DNA from: Chelativorans salis
GTDB lineage: Bacteria; Pseudomonadota; Alphaproteobacteria; Rhizobiales; Rhizobiaceae
Reading direction: 5' to 3'
Assembly: GCF_025336525.1 (NCBI RefSeq)
Contig: NZ_JAOCZP010000002.1
Coordinates: 248,001 to 312,000 of the forward strand
DNA length: 64,000 nucleotides
The notes beneath the pieces were generated by a model. That model did not search any database. It saw only the letters and a list, made by a program, of their open reading frames with translations, and had not been told where the DNA came from. This document shows positions 34,129-42,075 of this stretch, piece by piece (position 1 is the first letter of the stretch; the number at the start of each line of letters is the position of its first letter). The position numbers were made by a program, and so were the translations under genes.

Positions 34129-35004
34129 TCACCCTGTCCCCGGTGGCCTGTGGATCGCGATGCCGGCCATCACCAGCGCCACGCCGAAGACATCCCGAAC
34201 CGTCGGCACCTGCGCCAGCACGACCGCCGCGATCACCGTCGCCGTCGCCGGCAGCAGCGCCAGGAACAGCGCGAACGTCGCCCGCGGCAGGCGTGACATG
34301 GCGAGCTGGTCGGAGATATACGGGATCACGGACGAGCAAACGCCCACGCCGATGCCCGCCAGCACCAGTTCCACCGTACCGAAGGCGCGTGCGGCCTCGG
34401 CGAAGCCGATCGGCATAAGGATCAAGAAGGCGACGGCCATTGCCGCGCCCAGCCGCTCCACCCCGGCGCCGGCACCGCTCCTGGCGGCCGCATGGCCGAG
34501 CACGATATAGCCGACGAACAGCGCCCCGTTCAAAGCCGCCCAGAAAAGTCCCAGCGGATCGTTCGCCCACGTCACGTCGATCAGGACGAAGACACCCGTC
34601 AGCGCCAGAGCCAGCGCTGCCAGGTTGCGCCGGGTGCGTAGCCCGTAGAGCGCGACGCCGAGCGTGCCGACGAACTCCATCGCCGCCACCAGGCTCATCG
34701 GCAGCCGGTCGAGCGCCAGGTAAAAGGCCGTGTTCATCACCGCCAGACAAGCGCCCAGCCCGACAAGCAGCAACCGCGTCCTTGCGTCCACCTCGCGAAA
34801 AGTCCGCCACGGCCTCGTGAAGGGCGCGAAGATCAGCGCCGCCGAGGCGATGCGGAACCAGGCAACGCCGAGAACCCCCACCGCCGGAAACAAGAGCACC
34901 GCAAACGACGGTCCCAGATAGTGAAAGACGGCGCTGACGCCGAACCAGGCATGCGGCGGAACGGTCTCGGCTGCCCTGTTCAGCGCGCCCGTCGAAGATG
35001 GCAT
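34129..35004 (-). CDS. EamA/RhtA-type DMT superfamily exporter
   Basis: A 291-residue membrane protein with ten predicted helices arranged as two EamA halves. The sequence (FHYLGPSFAVLLFPAVGVLGVAWFR spread over residues 26-51 and PYISDQLAMSRLPRATFALFLALLPA) resembles RhtA-like threonine/homoserine exporters. The ATG at 35004 lies behind AAAGGGAG and is preferred over a GTG/ATG pair farther upstream. The divergent Lrp regulator suggests control by an amino acid. Confidence 0.87.
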   Translation of the reverse strand: MPSSTGALNRAAETVPPHAWFGVSAVFHYLGPSFAVLLFPAVGVLGVAWFRIASAALIFAPFTRPWRTFREVDARTRLLLVGLGACLAVMNTAFYLALDRLPMSLVAAMEFVGTLGVALYGLRTRRNLAALALALTGVFVLIDVTWANDPLGLFWAALNGALFVGYIVLGHAAARSGAGAGVERLGAAMAVAFLILMPIGFAEAARAFGTVELVLAGIGVGVCSSVIPYISDQLAMSRLPRATFALFLALLPATATVIAAVVLAQVPTVRDVFGVALVMAGIAIHRPPGTG

Positions 35005-35206
35005 CGGGTCAACTCCCTTTGCCATCACTATGAAAGGGCGATGTCCTGGAATGAATATGTTTTGAAAGGGAGGAAGCGGTCTTCCTATCTGGATTACGAG
35101 GCCCTAAGGACAAAGCACCTTCGATACGAAGACTGCGTACCCGGCGCCACGGACAAGAAGCCTGCGACGGCACGCGCCACCCGCATGCGCATCAGTGGTG
35201 TCGCAT

Positions 35207-35458
35207 CTACCAGTCCATGCCGTGGAAATACTCATCGTCGTCTGGCAGCGGACGGTTGAGCTTTTCCAGCACCCCCTCCAGCAAGGGCAGCGGCACGGAG
35301 ACCGTCGGAACCCCGGAGGGCGGGTTTGGTTCGCCCATGACCCTCAACAAGGCCACATAGGATAGGTCATAGAGCACGTCGACCGGATCCGCCCCTGCCT
35401 GCAAGCGTTCCATTATTTGTAGTGGCGACGGTTCGTTATCGAAGAAGTCCACGCCCAA
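35207..35458 (-). CDS. Hypothetical small protein (uncertain)
   Basis: A possible 83-residue acidic protein, read from a TTG start on the minus strand, with internal GTG and ATG alternatives. Segments QIMERLQAGADPVDVLYDLSYV and PLPDDDEYFHGMDW look protein-like but no family is recognised. It lies between the EamA and Lrp genes. An overlapping frame (35413-35730) is also open, so this call is tentative. Confidence 0.35.
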   Translation of the reverse strand: MGVDFFDNEPSPLQIMERLQAGADPVDVLYDLSYVALLRVMGEPNPPSGVPTVSVPLPLLEGVLEKLNRPLPDDDEYFHGMDW

Positions 35459-35748
35459 ATTCCATTTTGCTTAGGCCCCCAACCTGAACTAAGCATACGT
35501 TCGGTTAAAGGCAAGTAATCGTTTGTGCGGGGCCTTTCCCCGCGCCACCGCGTCACGCGTACCGGACCGGATTGCGGCGAGATGATGGTCGTTCTCCCAG
35601 GGCCAGCCCCGCCATTGCCCAAAACGCAAGGACCGACGCCCGCTGGCGCGCCACTTTCTTTGCCATCGATATGTAAGGTCGGTATTCTTGTGCGAATATT
35701 ATCGAAAGAAGATATCTGTCTTTCTCCCACGAATGTAAGGCTTCTGAC
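35459..35748 (+). promoter_or_regulatory. Region upstream of the Lrp-type regulator
   Basis: Contains AT-rich DNA at 35660-35740 (GTGCGAATATTATCGAAAG and similar) that likely holds the lrp promoter and sites for its own product. No exact repeat set was defined. No convincing gene is present apart from weak overlapping frames. Confidence 0.35.
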
Positions 35749-36231
35749 ATGAAACGCCTTCGATACGAAAATGGCCCGCTCGACAGTACCGACATGAAGC
35801 TTCTCGCCGCGCTCGCCGACGACGCGCGAATCAGCACCGCCGCGCTCGCCCGGCAGGTGGGCCTGTCGGCGCCGAGCGTGGCCGAGCGCATCCGCCGGCT
35901 GGAGGAGGCCGGCGTGATCACCGGCTATACGGTGGAGATCGATCCCGCCGCCCTCGGCCTGCCTATTGCGGCCTGGCTGCGCATCCGCCCTGTCCCCGGC
36001 CAGCTTCCCAAGGTGGCCGAGGTCCTAGCGAGCCTGCCGGAGATCGTAGCGTGCGACCGCGTCACCGGCGAGGACTGCTTCATCGCCCGTGCCACGGTCG
36101 CCTCGATGGAGGATCTGGAGCGCCTGATCGACAAGGTGATGCCGTTCGCCATGACCAACTCCTCCATCATCCAGTCCTCCCCCGTCCCCCGCCGTCTGCC
36201 GCCGCTGCACCTTCTGGAGGGGCCGCGGTAG
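35749..36231 (+). CDS. Lrp/AsnC family transcriptional regulator
   Basis: A 160-residue feast/famine regulator. The N-terminal HTH is LDSTDMKLLAALADDARIS followed by LARQVGLSAPSVAERIRRLEEAGVITGY; the C-terminal RAM domain (VACDRVTGEDCFIARATV) binds the effector amino acid. Length and layout are standard. Its nearby divergent EamA exporter is a typical target, since Lrp-type proteins often control amino acid export. Confidence 0.94.
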   Translation: MKRLRYENGPLDSTDMKLLAALADDARISTAALARQVGLSAPSVAERIRRLEEAGVITGYTVEIDPAALGLPIAAWLRIRPVPGQLPKVAEVLASLPEIVACDRVTGEDCFIARATVASMEDLERLIDKVMPFAMTNSSIIQSSPVPRRLPPLHLLEGPR

Positions 36232-36270
36232 GAGGCAAGGCCGCGCCGCTAGGCGAAGGCCGCATCGCCC

Positions 36271-36317
36271 TTGACGGGTATAGGACGCTCGTCCTAATCT
36301 CTAGGTCAAACGTCCTA
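36271..36317 (+). promoter_or_regulatory. tetR promoter overlapped by two operator-like dyads
   Basis: TTGACG (36271-36276), 18 bases, then TAATCT (36295-36300) forms a good promoter. A perfect dyad TAGGACGCTCGTCCTA covers 36281-36296 and a related, imperfect dyad TAGGTCAAACGTCCTA covers 36302-36317, exactly 21 bases on (two helical turns). This is the layout of an autorepressed TetR gene. Confidence 0.65.
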
Positions 36318-36348
36318 AACCCATTTCGTCCAACCGGCGGAGCCCAAT

Positions 36349-36930
36349 ATGAACGCCGAGACAACCCGCGAGCAGATAATCGAGGCGGCCGACGAACTGT
36401 TCTACCGGCAAGGCTACGAGCACACCTCGTTTACGGACATCGCCGAGACGGTGCAGATCTCGCGCGGGAATTTCTACTATCATTTCAAGACCAAGGACGA
36501 CATCCTTAATGCCGTGATCACTCTGCGTCTGTCCAACACCCGGGAAATGCTTGACCGCTGGGACGCCGAGGGCGCACACCCCGCAGACCGCATCCGCAGC
36601 TTCATCCATGTCCTCGTGGCCAACCGCGCGAAGATCATGGCCTATGGCTGCCCCGTCGGCACACTCTGCGCCGAACTGGCCAAGCTCGACCACATCGCGC
36701 AAACCGAGGCCAACAAGATCTTCACTCTGTTCCGGGACTGGCTGCGCCGCCAGTTCGCCTTGCTCGGCCTGGAGGCGGAGGCCGACGCCCTGGCGATGCA
36801 CATCCTCGCCCGCAGCCAGGGCGTGGCCACACTCGCCAACGCCTTTCACGACGAAAGCTTCATCCGCAGCGAGGTCGACCAGATGTGCGCTTGGCTGGAG
36901 GCACACACGCAAAAGACCGCCTCACCGTAA
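36349..36930 (+). CDS. TetR/AcrR family transcriptional regulator
   Basis: A 193-residue repressor. The TetR N-terminal HTH is complete: REQIIEAADELFYRQGYEHTSFTDIAETVQISRGNFYYHFKTKDDIL across about residues 7-53. The C-terminal helical domain (with CPVGTLCAELAKLD) resembles the TetR_C_11-type ligand-binding region found in regulators of quinone/electrophile responses. It is followed 37 bases later by the YciI gene, probably co-transcribed. Autoregulation is suggested by the upstream dyads. Confidence 0.92.
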   Translation: MNAETTREQIIEAADELFYRQGYEHTSFTDIAETVQISRGNFYYHFKTKDDILNAVITLRLSNTREMLDRWDAEGAHPADRIRSFIHVLVANRAKIMAYGCPVGTLCAELAKLDHIAQTEANKIFTLFRDWLRRQFALLGLEAEADALAMHILARSQGVATLANAFHDESFIRSEVDQMCAWLEAHTQKTASP

Positions 36931-36967
36931 CCCCGGAAATCCACCCGCAAAACTCAAGGAACCCCCT

Positions 36968-37255
36968 ATGTTCGTCGTCCTGCTCAGATTTTCCAAAAAC
37001 AAAGCCCAGGCGCCGCAATTCATGGAGGGCCACAAGGCATGGATCCAACGCGGCATCGAAGACGGCGTCTTCCTGGTGGTCGGCAGCCTGCAGCCCAACG
37101 CCGGCGGGGCCATCCTCGCCCACGCCACCTCCCTCCCGGAGCTTCAGGCGCGGGTGAACGAGGATCCGTTCGTCGCCGAAAACGTGGTCGGTACGGAGAT
37201 CCTCGAAATCACCCCCAACCGCACCGACGAGCGGCTGAGCTTTCTCCTGGACTGA
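36968..37255 (+). CDS. YciI family protein
   Basis: A 95-residue YciI-like protein (dimeric ferredoxin-like alpha/beta fold). The start MFVVLLRFSKNKAQAPQFMEGHKAWIQRG contains the conserved His, and the later region has FLVVGSLQPNAGGAILAHA and DPFVAENVVGTEILEI, diagnostic of the family. Its enzymatic role is unclear; some members are dehalogenase-like. It follows tetR behind AAGGA and is the likely regulated gene. Confidence 0.9.
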   Translation: MFVVLLRFSKNKAQAPQFMEGHKAWIQRGIEDGVFLVVGSLQPNAGGAILAHATSLPELQARVNEDPFVAENVVGTEILEITPNRTDERLSFLLD

Positions 37256-37445
37256 GTGCAGCGATATCAGAGGCAGGGCCGGTTCCACGGCGATCAGTCC
37301 GCGGCGGCGCAAGGGTGGAAGGCTTCCCTTCCTCTCGTGCACCGGAGCGAGCGAGCAGCGCCATACATTGACAACCAGCCACCGAGGTGTGACAAACTCA
37401 TGAAGGTTTTATGACACGTCCCTAACAGGGGAACCCGGTGACCCT

Positions 37446-38177
37446 ATGAGTGCCCCGGTTCATAAACTCTCACATAGAGACCTTCCGTTCACCGTCGACA
37501 TGCTCGCGAAGTGGAAGGAGATATTCGCGATATCTTGCCTTGTTGCCGCACTGCTTGTCGGTGCAAGCTTTGCACAAGACTTGATCCTGAATTACAGAGC
37601 AAACGCGGGTTCTTCCGATAAGATATGGCTGCTGGATGTTGATTCCGAGCAGAGCGCGTTCACGTGGCTTTCGATAGTGGCGACATTCGCTGCAGCTTGG
37701 CTGCTCTTTCAGGCAGCGGGCGATGCGGCGATGCGCGGTAGCCGCTTCAAGTGGCACTGGTACTTCCTTGCGGCTCTTTTCCTGCTGCTATCGTTCGATG
37801 AATTCGCAAGCATTCATGAGAAGATTTCTGCCATTCTGTCATCGAGGGTACAAAACACCGGCCTGATGTATTTCGCCTGGGCAGCGCCGGCCGGCGTCGT
37901 CAGTCTGATCGGGCTTGCGGCCTTTATTCCGTTCATCCGATCGTTTCCTCCACGTCTCGCGGTCCTCTTGATACTCTCCGCCGCGGCGTTTCTTTGCGGC
38001 GCTGTCGGGCTCGAGATGATCGGCGGCAGTGTCGCGGAAATCGAAGGCATAGAGTCGTTTCGTTTTCGAATGTTGACGAACATGGAGGAGGGCCTCGAGA
38101 TAGCCGGGGTGCTTATTTTCATCTACGTTTTGCTCGCGTACCTGGAAGGTGCGGAAGCGACACCTCACAGGCGATAA
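37446..38177 (+). CDS. Multi-pass membrane protein of unknown function
   Basis: A 243-residue protein with about six hydrophobic segments. Between them are conserved-looking polar motifs: LSFDEFASIHEKI (about 118-130) after the third helix and NMEEGLEIAGVLIFIYVLL near the C-terminus, i.e. Asp/Glu/His residues near the membrane. This pattern could mark a membrane-bound metal-dependent hydrolase or simply a conserved structure. No family name is offered. A TTGACA at 37368 could be its -35. Codon use appears somewhat more AT-rich than nearby genes. Confidence 0.7.
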   Translation: MSAPVHKLSHRDLPFTVDMLAKWKEIFAISCLVAALLVGASFAQDLILNYRANAGSSDKIWLLDVDSEQSAFTWLSIVATFAAAWLLFQAAGDAAMRGSRFKWHWYFLAALFLLLSFDEFASIHEKISAILSSRVQNTGLMYFAWAAPAGVVSLIGLAAFIPFIRSFPPRLAVLLILSAAAFLCGAVGLEMIGGSVAEIEGIESFRFRMLTNMEEGLEIAGVLIFIYVLLAYLEGAEATPHRR

Positions 38178-38359
38178 AGGGAATACCTTCATAGCGGCTG
38201 CTGCACGATTGGCGCCTTCGTAGAAAACGGGGACAGCGCAGCGATCCTCGAAATCATCCCCGCCGCGTGCACGCGGCTGACCACGAAACACCGGCCCTGG
38301 CCGCTTTTCGCGCCTGATGCTCCCGCCTATATTCCCGCGAATCATTTCGAGGGGTGGGC

Positions 38360-39340
38360 ATGGACAGCATCCTGGCGCTGGCGGCGGCCAATCTGGTCTC
38401 GCCGATCATTCTCAGCTTCGTGCTCGGGCTGGTGGCAGGCCTTGCCCGATCCGATCTGAGCTTTCCCGAAGCCATTGCAAAGGGGCTTTCCCTCTATCTT
38501 CTGTTCGCTATCGGCTTCAAGGGCGGAGCGGGCGTGGCGGCCCATGGCGTCGATGCGCGGCTGGTCGCCGCACTGCTTTCGGGCGTGGCGCTCTCGCTCT
38601 TCCTTCCCTTTATCGCCTTCGCCCTGCTGCGCTTCCTCACGCGCGTTTCGGTCACCGATGCGGCGGCGGTCGCCGGTCATTACGGATCGATTTCCATCGT
38701 GACGTTCGTTGCCGCAAGCACCCTTCTCACCGGGCGCGGCATCCCAGCCGAGAGCTACATGGTCGCGGTGGCCGCTGCGATGGAGGCGCCCGCCATCCTG
38801 TCGGCGCTGTGGCTTGCCGCCAAGCGCGGCGGCGGCACCGAGCAGGTGGGGGCGGAGCTGTGGCGCGAGATCCTGCTCAACGGCTCCATAGTGCTGTTGC
38901 TCGGCGCCTTCGTCATCGGCTGGGTCACCGGAGAGGAGGGGCTGGCGGAGATCCAGAGCTTCATCGTCGAGCCCTTCAAGGGCGTCCTGTGCCTCTTCCT
39001 GCTCGACATGGGGATAGTGGCGGGCCGGGGCTTGCGCGGCAGCCGCGGTGTCCTGTCGGCGGGGACGGTCGCCTTCGGCATCCTGATGCCGCTCGTCGGC
39101 GCCGCGCTCGGCCTTGCAGCCGGCTTGGCGCTGGGGCTGTCGCTCGGCGGCGTGGTGCTCCTCATGGTGCTGGGGGCGTCGGCCTCCTATATCGCCGTGC
39201 CGGCGGCCATGCGGGTAGCGCTGCCCGAAGCCAACCCCGCCCTGTCGTTGACGCTGGCGCTGGGGGTCACCTTTCCGTTCAACCTGACGCTCGGCATTCC
39301 ATTCTATATGATGGCCGCCGCCGCCGTGACGGGGAGCTGA
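38360..39340 (+). CDS. Sodium-dependent bicarbonate transport family permease (SbtA-like)
   Basis: A 326-residue membrane protein with about ten helices, an internal pseudo-repeat and the SbtA signature regions (for example LSLYLLFAIGFKGG, AAVAGHYGSISIVTF and LGASASYIAVPAAMR). In cyanobacteria SbtA imports bicarbonate with sodium; the role in alphaproteobacteria is less studied. The ATG at 38360 behind GAGGGG is chosen. An SbtB-like P-II protein starts 5 bases after its stop. Confidence 0.9.
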   Translation: MDSILALAAANLVSPIILSFVLGLVAGLARSDLSFPEAIAKGLSLYLLFAIGFKGGAGVAAHGVDARLVAALLSGVALSLFLPFIAFALLRFLTRVSVTDAAAVAGHYGSISIVTFVAASTLLTGRGIPAESYMVAVAAAMEAPAILSALWLAAKRGGGTEQVGAELWREILLNGSIVLLLGAFVIGWVTGEEGLAEIQSFIVEPFKGVLCLFLLDMGIVAGRGLRGSRGVLSAGTVAFGILMPLVGAALGLAAGLALGLSLGGVVLLMVLGASASYIAVPAAMRVALPEANPALSLTLALGVTFPFNLTLGIPFYMMAAAAVTGS

Positions 39341-39345
39341 AAGCA

Positions 39346-39657
39346 ATGGAAATGCATAATGCAAAACGCGTGGAGATCATCATCGAAGCCGTTATGGAGC
39401 GGCAGCTCACCAACGCGCTGAACGAAGCCGGCGTGACCGGCTACACAATCCTGCCCGTCAGCGGCGGGTCGGGACGCTCGGGCCAGTGGAGCCGCGAAGG
39501 GCAGGTGAGCCGGGCCGGCGGCATGGTCGCGGTCATCTGCCTTATCCGCCCCGAACGGCTGGACCCACTGCTCGAAGCCGCCTTCGCCGTCGTCGAGCGG
39601 CACATCGGTGTCGTCAGCGTCACCGACACGCAGGTGCTGCGGGCGGAACGGTTCTGA
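39346..39657 (+). CDS. P-II-like regulatory protein (SbtB-like)
   Basis: A 103-residue ferredoxin-like protein similar to P-II signalling proteins. It begins MEMHNAKRVEIIIEAVMERQLTNALNEAG, then VTGYTILPVSGGSGRSGQW, where P-II proteins have the T-loop, and ends with an HIGVVSVTDTQVLRAERF strand. SbtB proteins bind adenylnucleotides and regulate SbtA. Translation is probably coupled to sbtA through the 5-base gap. Confidence 0.88.
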   Translation: MEMHNAKRVEIIIEAVMERQLTNALNEAGVTGYTILPVSGGSGRSGQWSREGQVSRAGGMVAVICLIRPERLDPLLEAAFAVVERHIGVVSVTDTQVLRAERF

Positions 39658-39706
39658 CGGACAGGCCGCACCTAATGCAAGATTTCAAGCCGGTTTGATC
39701 CGACGG

Positions 39707-39814
39707 CGTCATTCCGGAAGCCGAAGCGAAACGAAGGCTGTTCGGGACCCATTCCGGAACGTTGAAAAGTCACGCAATGGATCCCGGCCCTCGCTCCGCT
39801 CGGCCGGGATGACG
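39707..39814. repeat. 108-bp interspersed repeat, copy A
   Basis: Starts CGTCATTCCGGAAGCCG and ends GGCCGGGATGACG, with inverted terminal sequences and internal CATTCCGGAACGTT...CGCAATGGATCCCGG. It matches the copies at 46391 and 47358 along its whole length. It lies between sbtB and the small membrane protein gene. Confidence 0.85.
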
Positions 39815-39861
39815 CGCCGGGATTGACCTGACCAAATTCATCCCGCTCTAGCGCTCGAAAA

Positions 39862-40152
39862 TCAAAGCACCGCCATGACTATCGCCCAAAGCACGACCGC
39901 CACTTCCGCCGTCCGCGCCCAGAGCGGCGGGCCGGCATACCGGGCGGCACTGCGGTAGACGCCCACCACCGCCGCCAGGAGATAGGGCAGGGGAAGAAAG
40001 TGGACGGCCAGTGCTGCGGCCGCCGGCATACCGGCAGCCAAAAGTGCCAGCGCGCCTCCCGTGGCAAGCATGCTGGCCAGCGTGCCGTAGAGGAGCGCGT
40101 ATTTCCAGAACGCCTCACCCAGCGGCAGCCGGCCGGCCCACAGCGCGCGCAT
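39862..40152 (-). CDS. Small hypothetical membrane protein
   Basis: A 96-residue protein with three hydrophobic helices (about 15-42, 45-65 and 78-96), a positively charged middle loop (VYRSAARYAGPPLW) and few charged residues otherwise. No family recognised. It follows terC on the same strand after 3 bases and may be in its transcript. Confidence 0.65.
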   Translation of the reverse strand: MRALWAGRLPLGEAFWKYALLYGTLASMLATGGALALLAAGMPAAAALAVHFLPLPYLLAAVVGVYRSAARYAGPPLWARTAEVAVVLWAIVMAVL

Positions 40153-40155
40153 CTG

Positions 40156-41166
40156 CTACTCCGTATCCGCCGGCTTCTCGACGGGCTTCTCCGCCGGGCT
40201 GCCCGGCACCCAGCCGGTAGGCAGTGCCTGCGGCTCGGCCGGCGGCGCGCCGCGGGTGCGGATGAGCGAAAGCAGGATCGAGCCGCCGATCAGCACCACG
40301 GTAATGAGCAGCGCAAGCTCCGTCGGAACGAACTTGCCGCCGTAGAAGTAGTTGGCGATCATCTTGAAGCCGATCACCACCAGCACAAGCGACAGCGCGT
40401 ATTTCAGGTAGATGAAGCGCGGCACGATGCCGGCCAGCGCGAAATAGAGCGCCCGCAGCCCCAGGATCGCGAACACGTTGGAGGTGTAGACGATGAAGGG
40501 GTCTGTGGTGATGGCGATGATCGCCGGAATGGAATCGACGGCGAAGACGAGATCGGTAAACTCGATCATCACCAGCACGAGGAAAAGCGGTGTGGCGTAG
40601 AGCAGTCCGTTCTGGCGCACGAAGAAGTGCTTGCCCTGAAAGGTCTCCGTCAGGCGGAACCGCCCCCGCACCGCCTTCAGCACGACGTTGTTTTCGAGAT
40701 CCGGCTTCTGGTCGGCCACGATCAGCATCTTGATGCCGGTGACGATGAGGAAGCCGCCGAAGATAAGCGCCATCCAGGCGAACTGGTGGATGAGCTGCAC
40801 GCCGGCGAAAATCAGTACGCCGCGCATGAAGAGCGCGCCCAGAATGCCCCAGAAGAGTACCCGGTGCTGATACTGCGCGGGCACGGAGAAATAGGTGAAG
40901 ATCAGGACGATGACGAAGATGTTGTCGACGCTGAGCGACTTCTCGATGAAATAGCCGGTCAGGAAATCGACGCCGTCCTGGCTGCCCCGCAGCCAGAAGA
41001 GCCCGGCGCCGAACAAGAGCGCAAGCGCGATGTAGAAGAGGCTCAGCCACAGGGCTTCGCCGACCTTGATCTCGCGTTCCTTACGGTGGAGGACGCCGAG
41101 GTCGAAGGCCAGCAGCGCCAGCACGAACAGATTGAACCCGACCCAGAGCCAGATGCTCGATTCCAT
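40156..41166 (-). CDS. TerC family integral membrane protein
   Basis: A 336-residue TerC/Alx-type protein with nine or so helices. The conserved acidic residues in the membrane are visible in EKSLSVDNIFVIVLIFTYF and MIEFTDLVFAVDSIPAI, the pattern proposed for manganese or metal handling and tellurium resistance. The C-terminal tail (PPAEPQALPTGWVPG onwards) is Pro/Glu-rich and cytoplasmic. No yybP-ykoY-type manganese riboswitch could be seen upstream. A zinc-ribbon gene precedes it. Confidence 0.92.
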   Translation of the reverse strand: MESSIWLWVGFNLFVLALLAFDLGVLHRKEREIKVGEALWLSLFYIALALLFGAGLFWLRGSQDGVDFLTGYFIEKSLSVDNIFVIVLIFTYFSVPAQYQHRVLFWGILGALFMRGVLIFAGVQLIHQFAWMALIFGGFLIVTGIKMLIVADQKPDLENNVVLKAVRGRFRLTETFQGKHFFVRQNGLLYATPLFLVLVMIEFTDLVFAVDSIPAIIAITTDPFIVYTSNVFAILGLRALYFALAGIVPRFIYLKYALSLVLVVIGFKMIANYFYGGKFVPTELALLITVVLIGGSILLSLIRTRGAPPAEPQALPTGWVPGSPAEKPVEKPADTE

Positions 41167-41222
41167 GATGTTGTTTCCGGTCGATTATCCCGCGCGGGGA
41201 AGAAGAAACTGAAGACGGCAAG

Positions 41223-41249
41223 AAAAAGCCGGCCCTTGGCGGGCCGGCC
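41223..41249 (-). terminator. Terminator of the zinc-ribbon gene
   Basis: On the minus strand GCCGGCCC-GCCAA-GGGCCGGC is followed by TTTTT, about 20 bases beyond the stop of the gene at 41267 and ahead of terC. Confidence 0.85.
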
Positions 41250-41266
41250 ATCGTCACGTGGTGACG

Positions 41267-41512
41267 TCAGAAATCGAAGAGTTCGCCGAGCAGCGACTTG
41301 CGCTTCTTGTGGCGCGGCTCGTAACCGGATTCGCGGTATTGCGGCCGCGCCTCCTCCTGTCGCGTGGGGCGCTCGGCCGGGCCGGAGCGTTCGATCAGCT
41401 TGTCGAGCTCCCCGCGGTCGAGCCACACGCCGCGGCATTTCGGGCAGTAATCGATCTCGATCCCCTGCCGCTCCGTCATCATCAGCTCCGTCTGGTCGAT
41501 CGGGCACTTCAT
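41267..41512 (-). CDS. Zinc-ribbon (zf-TFIIB) domain protein
   Basis: An 81-residue protein with a TFIIB-like zinc ribbon: CPIDQTELMMTE at residues 3-14 and CPKCRGVWLDRGELDKLIE at about 23-41 supply the four cysteines. A basic tail (RHKKRKSLLGELFDF) follows. The function of these small proteins is unknown. It lies ahead of terC on the same strand, separated by a terminator. Confidence 0.9.
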   Translation of the reverse strand: MKCPIDQTELMMTERQGIEIDYCPKCRGVWLDRGELDKLIERSGPAERPTRQEEARPQYRESGYEPRHKKRKSLLGELFDF

Positions 41513-41910
41513 TTCGTCTCTCCATGCTCTGGCCGTACCGCGGCCATCGGGCTGCGGCTTGAGACCATACTTGGAGGACGACTGTGCTTAGTGAAGGGTC
41601 GGCCAACCAGTCAGGTGCACTCATCGCAGCTAACTCGAAGTCCGACATCACAGTGCCTGAGGCACTGCCAGAGGGGCCCGGACCGCTAAAAATTTGGGAG
41701 CGCGTCGGGCGCTTTTCAAGCGCGTCAGTGCAGAATTACCGAGGAGCACCTGGGGCGAACTCGCCGCAGATCGATCGTGATCGCCATGGGCCGGTTTTGG
41801 ACTTGCACAATGCCTCATCGCGGGCTTCGATGCGCAACGGTTTTGATGAGCTTCGGCGATGCGTCAACATTCGAAGAAGCATTCGGAGCGCAGCCGGGTG
41901 GGGGCCGTCC
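41513..41910. other. Intergenic region with no recognised intact gene
   Basis: Holds the promoter of the zinc-ribbon gene and a weakly protein-like open frame from a GTG at 41584 on the plus strand whose product is not recognised. Composition is less GC-rich in places (around 41670-41700). It adjoins the broken DUF2239 copy and may be the remnant of an acquired segment. Confidence 0.4.
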
Positions 41911-42001
41911 GGTCGGCGATGTGACGGCGGAAGCGGTCATCGTCGCCAGCGTAGAGGGCCCGTGACGCCTCCTCGTAGCCGGCAGATCGCCGGCCATCGC
42001 C
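41911..42001 (-). pseudogene. Degenerate partial copy of the DUF2239 gene 3' region
   Basis: On the minus strand the sequence reads MAGDLP, then after one missing base YEEASRALYAGDDDRFRRHIAD, matching the C-terminal portion of the adjacent intact DUF2239 protein (MAGDLPGYEEASRALYASDSDRFRRHIAD, given here in two parts). The single-base loss breaks the frame and the rest of the gene is absent. It lies about 130 bases from the intact gene's end, so it is a partial tandem duplication or a leftover of recombination. Confidence 0.8.
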
Positions 42002-42075
42002 TCCAATCGCGGTGTGATAACCCTGTGCACCCAGCGCCGGTACGCCCCGCGCACAGCGGCCGTCTTCTTTTTCGG

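Noticed and set aside
35413-35730. 105-residue minus-strand open frame between EamA and lrp
   Set aside because: Low-complexity Gly/Pro/Arg sequence overlapping another weak frame; no RBS or motif.
41167-41266. Manganese (yybP-ykoY) riboswitch before terC
   Set aside because: The 100-bp spacer contains only the terminator of the upstream gene and no recognisable aptamer motifs.
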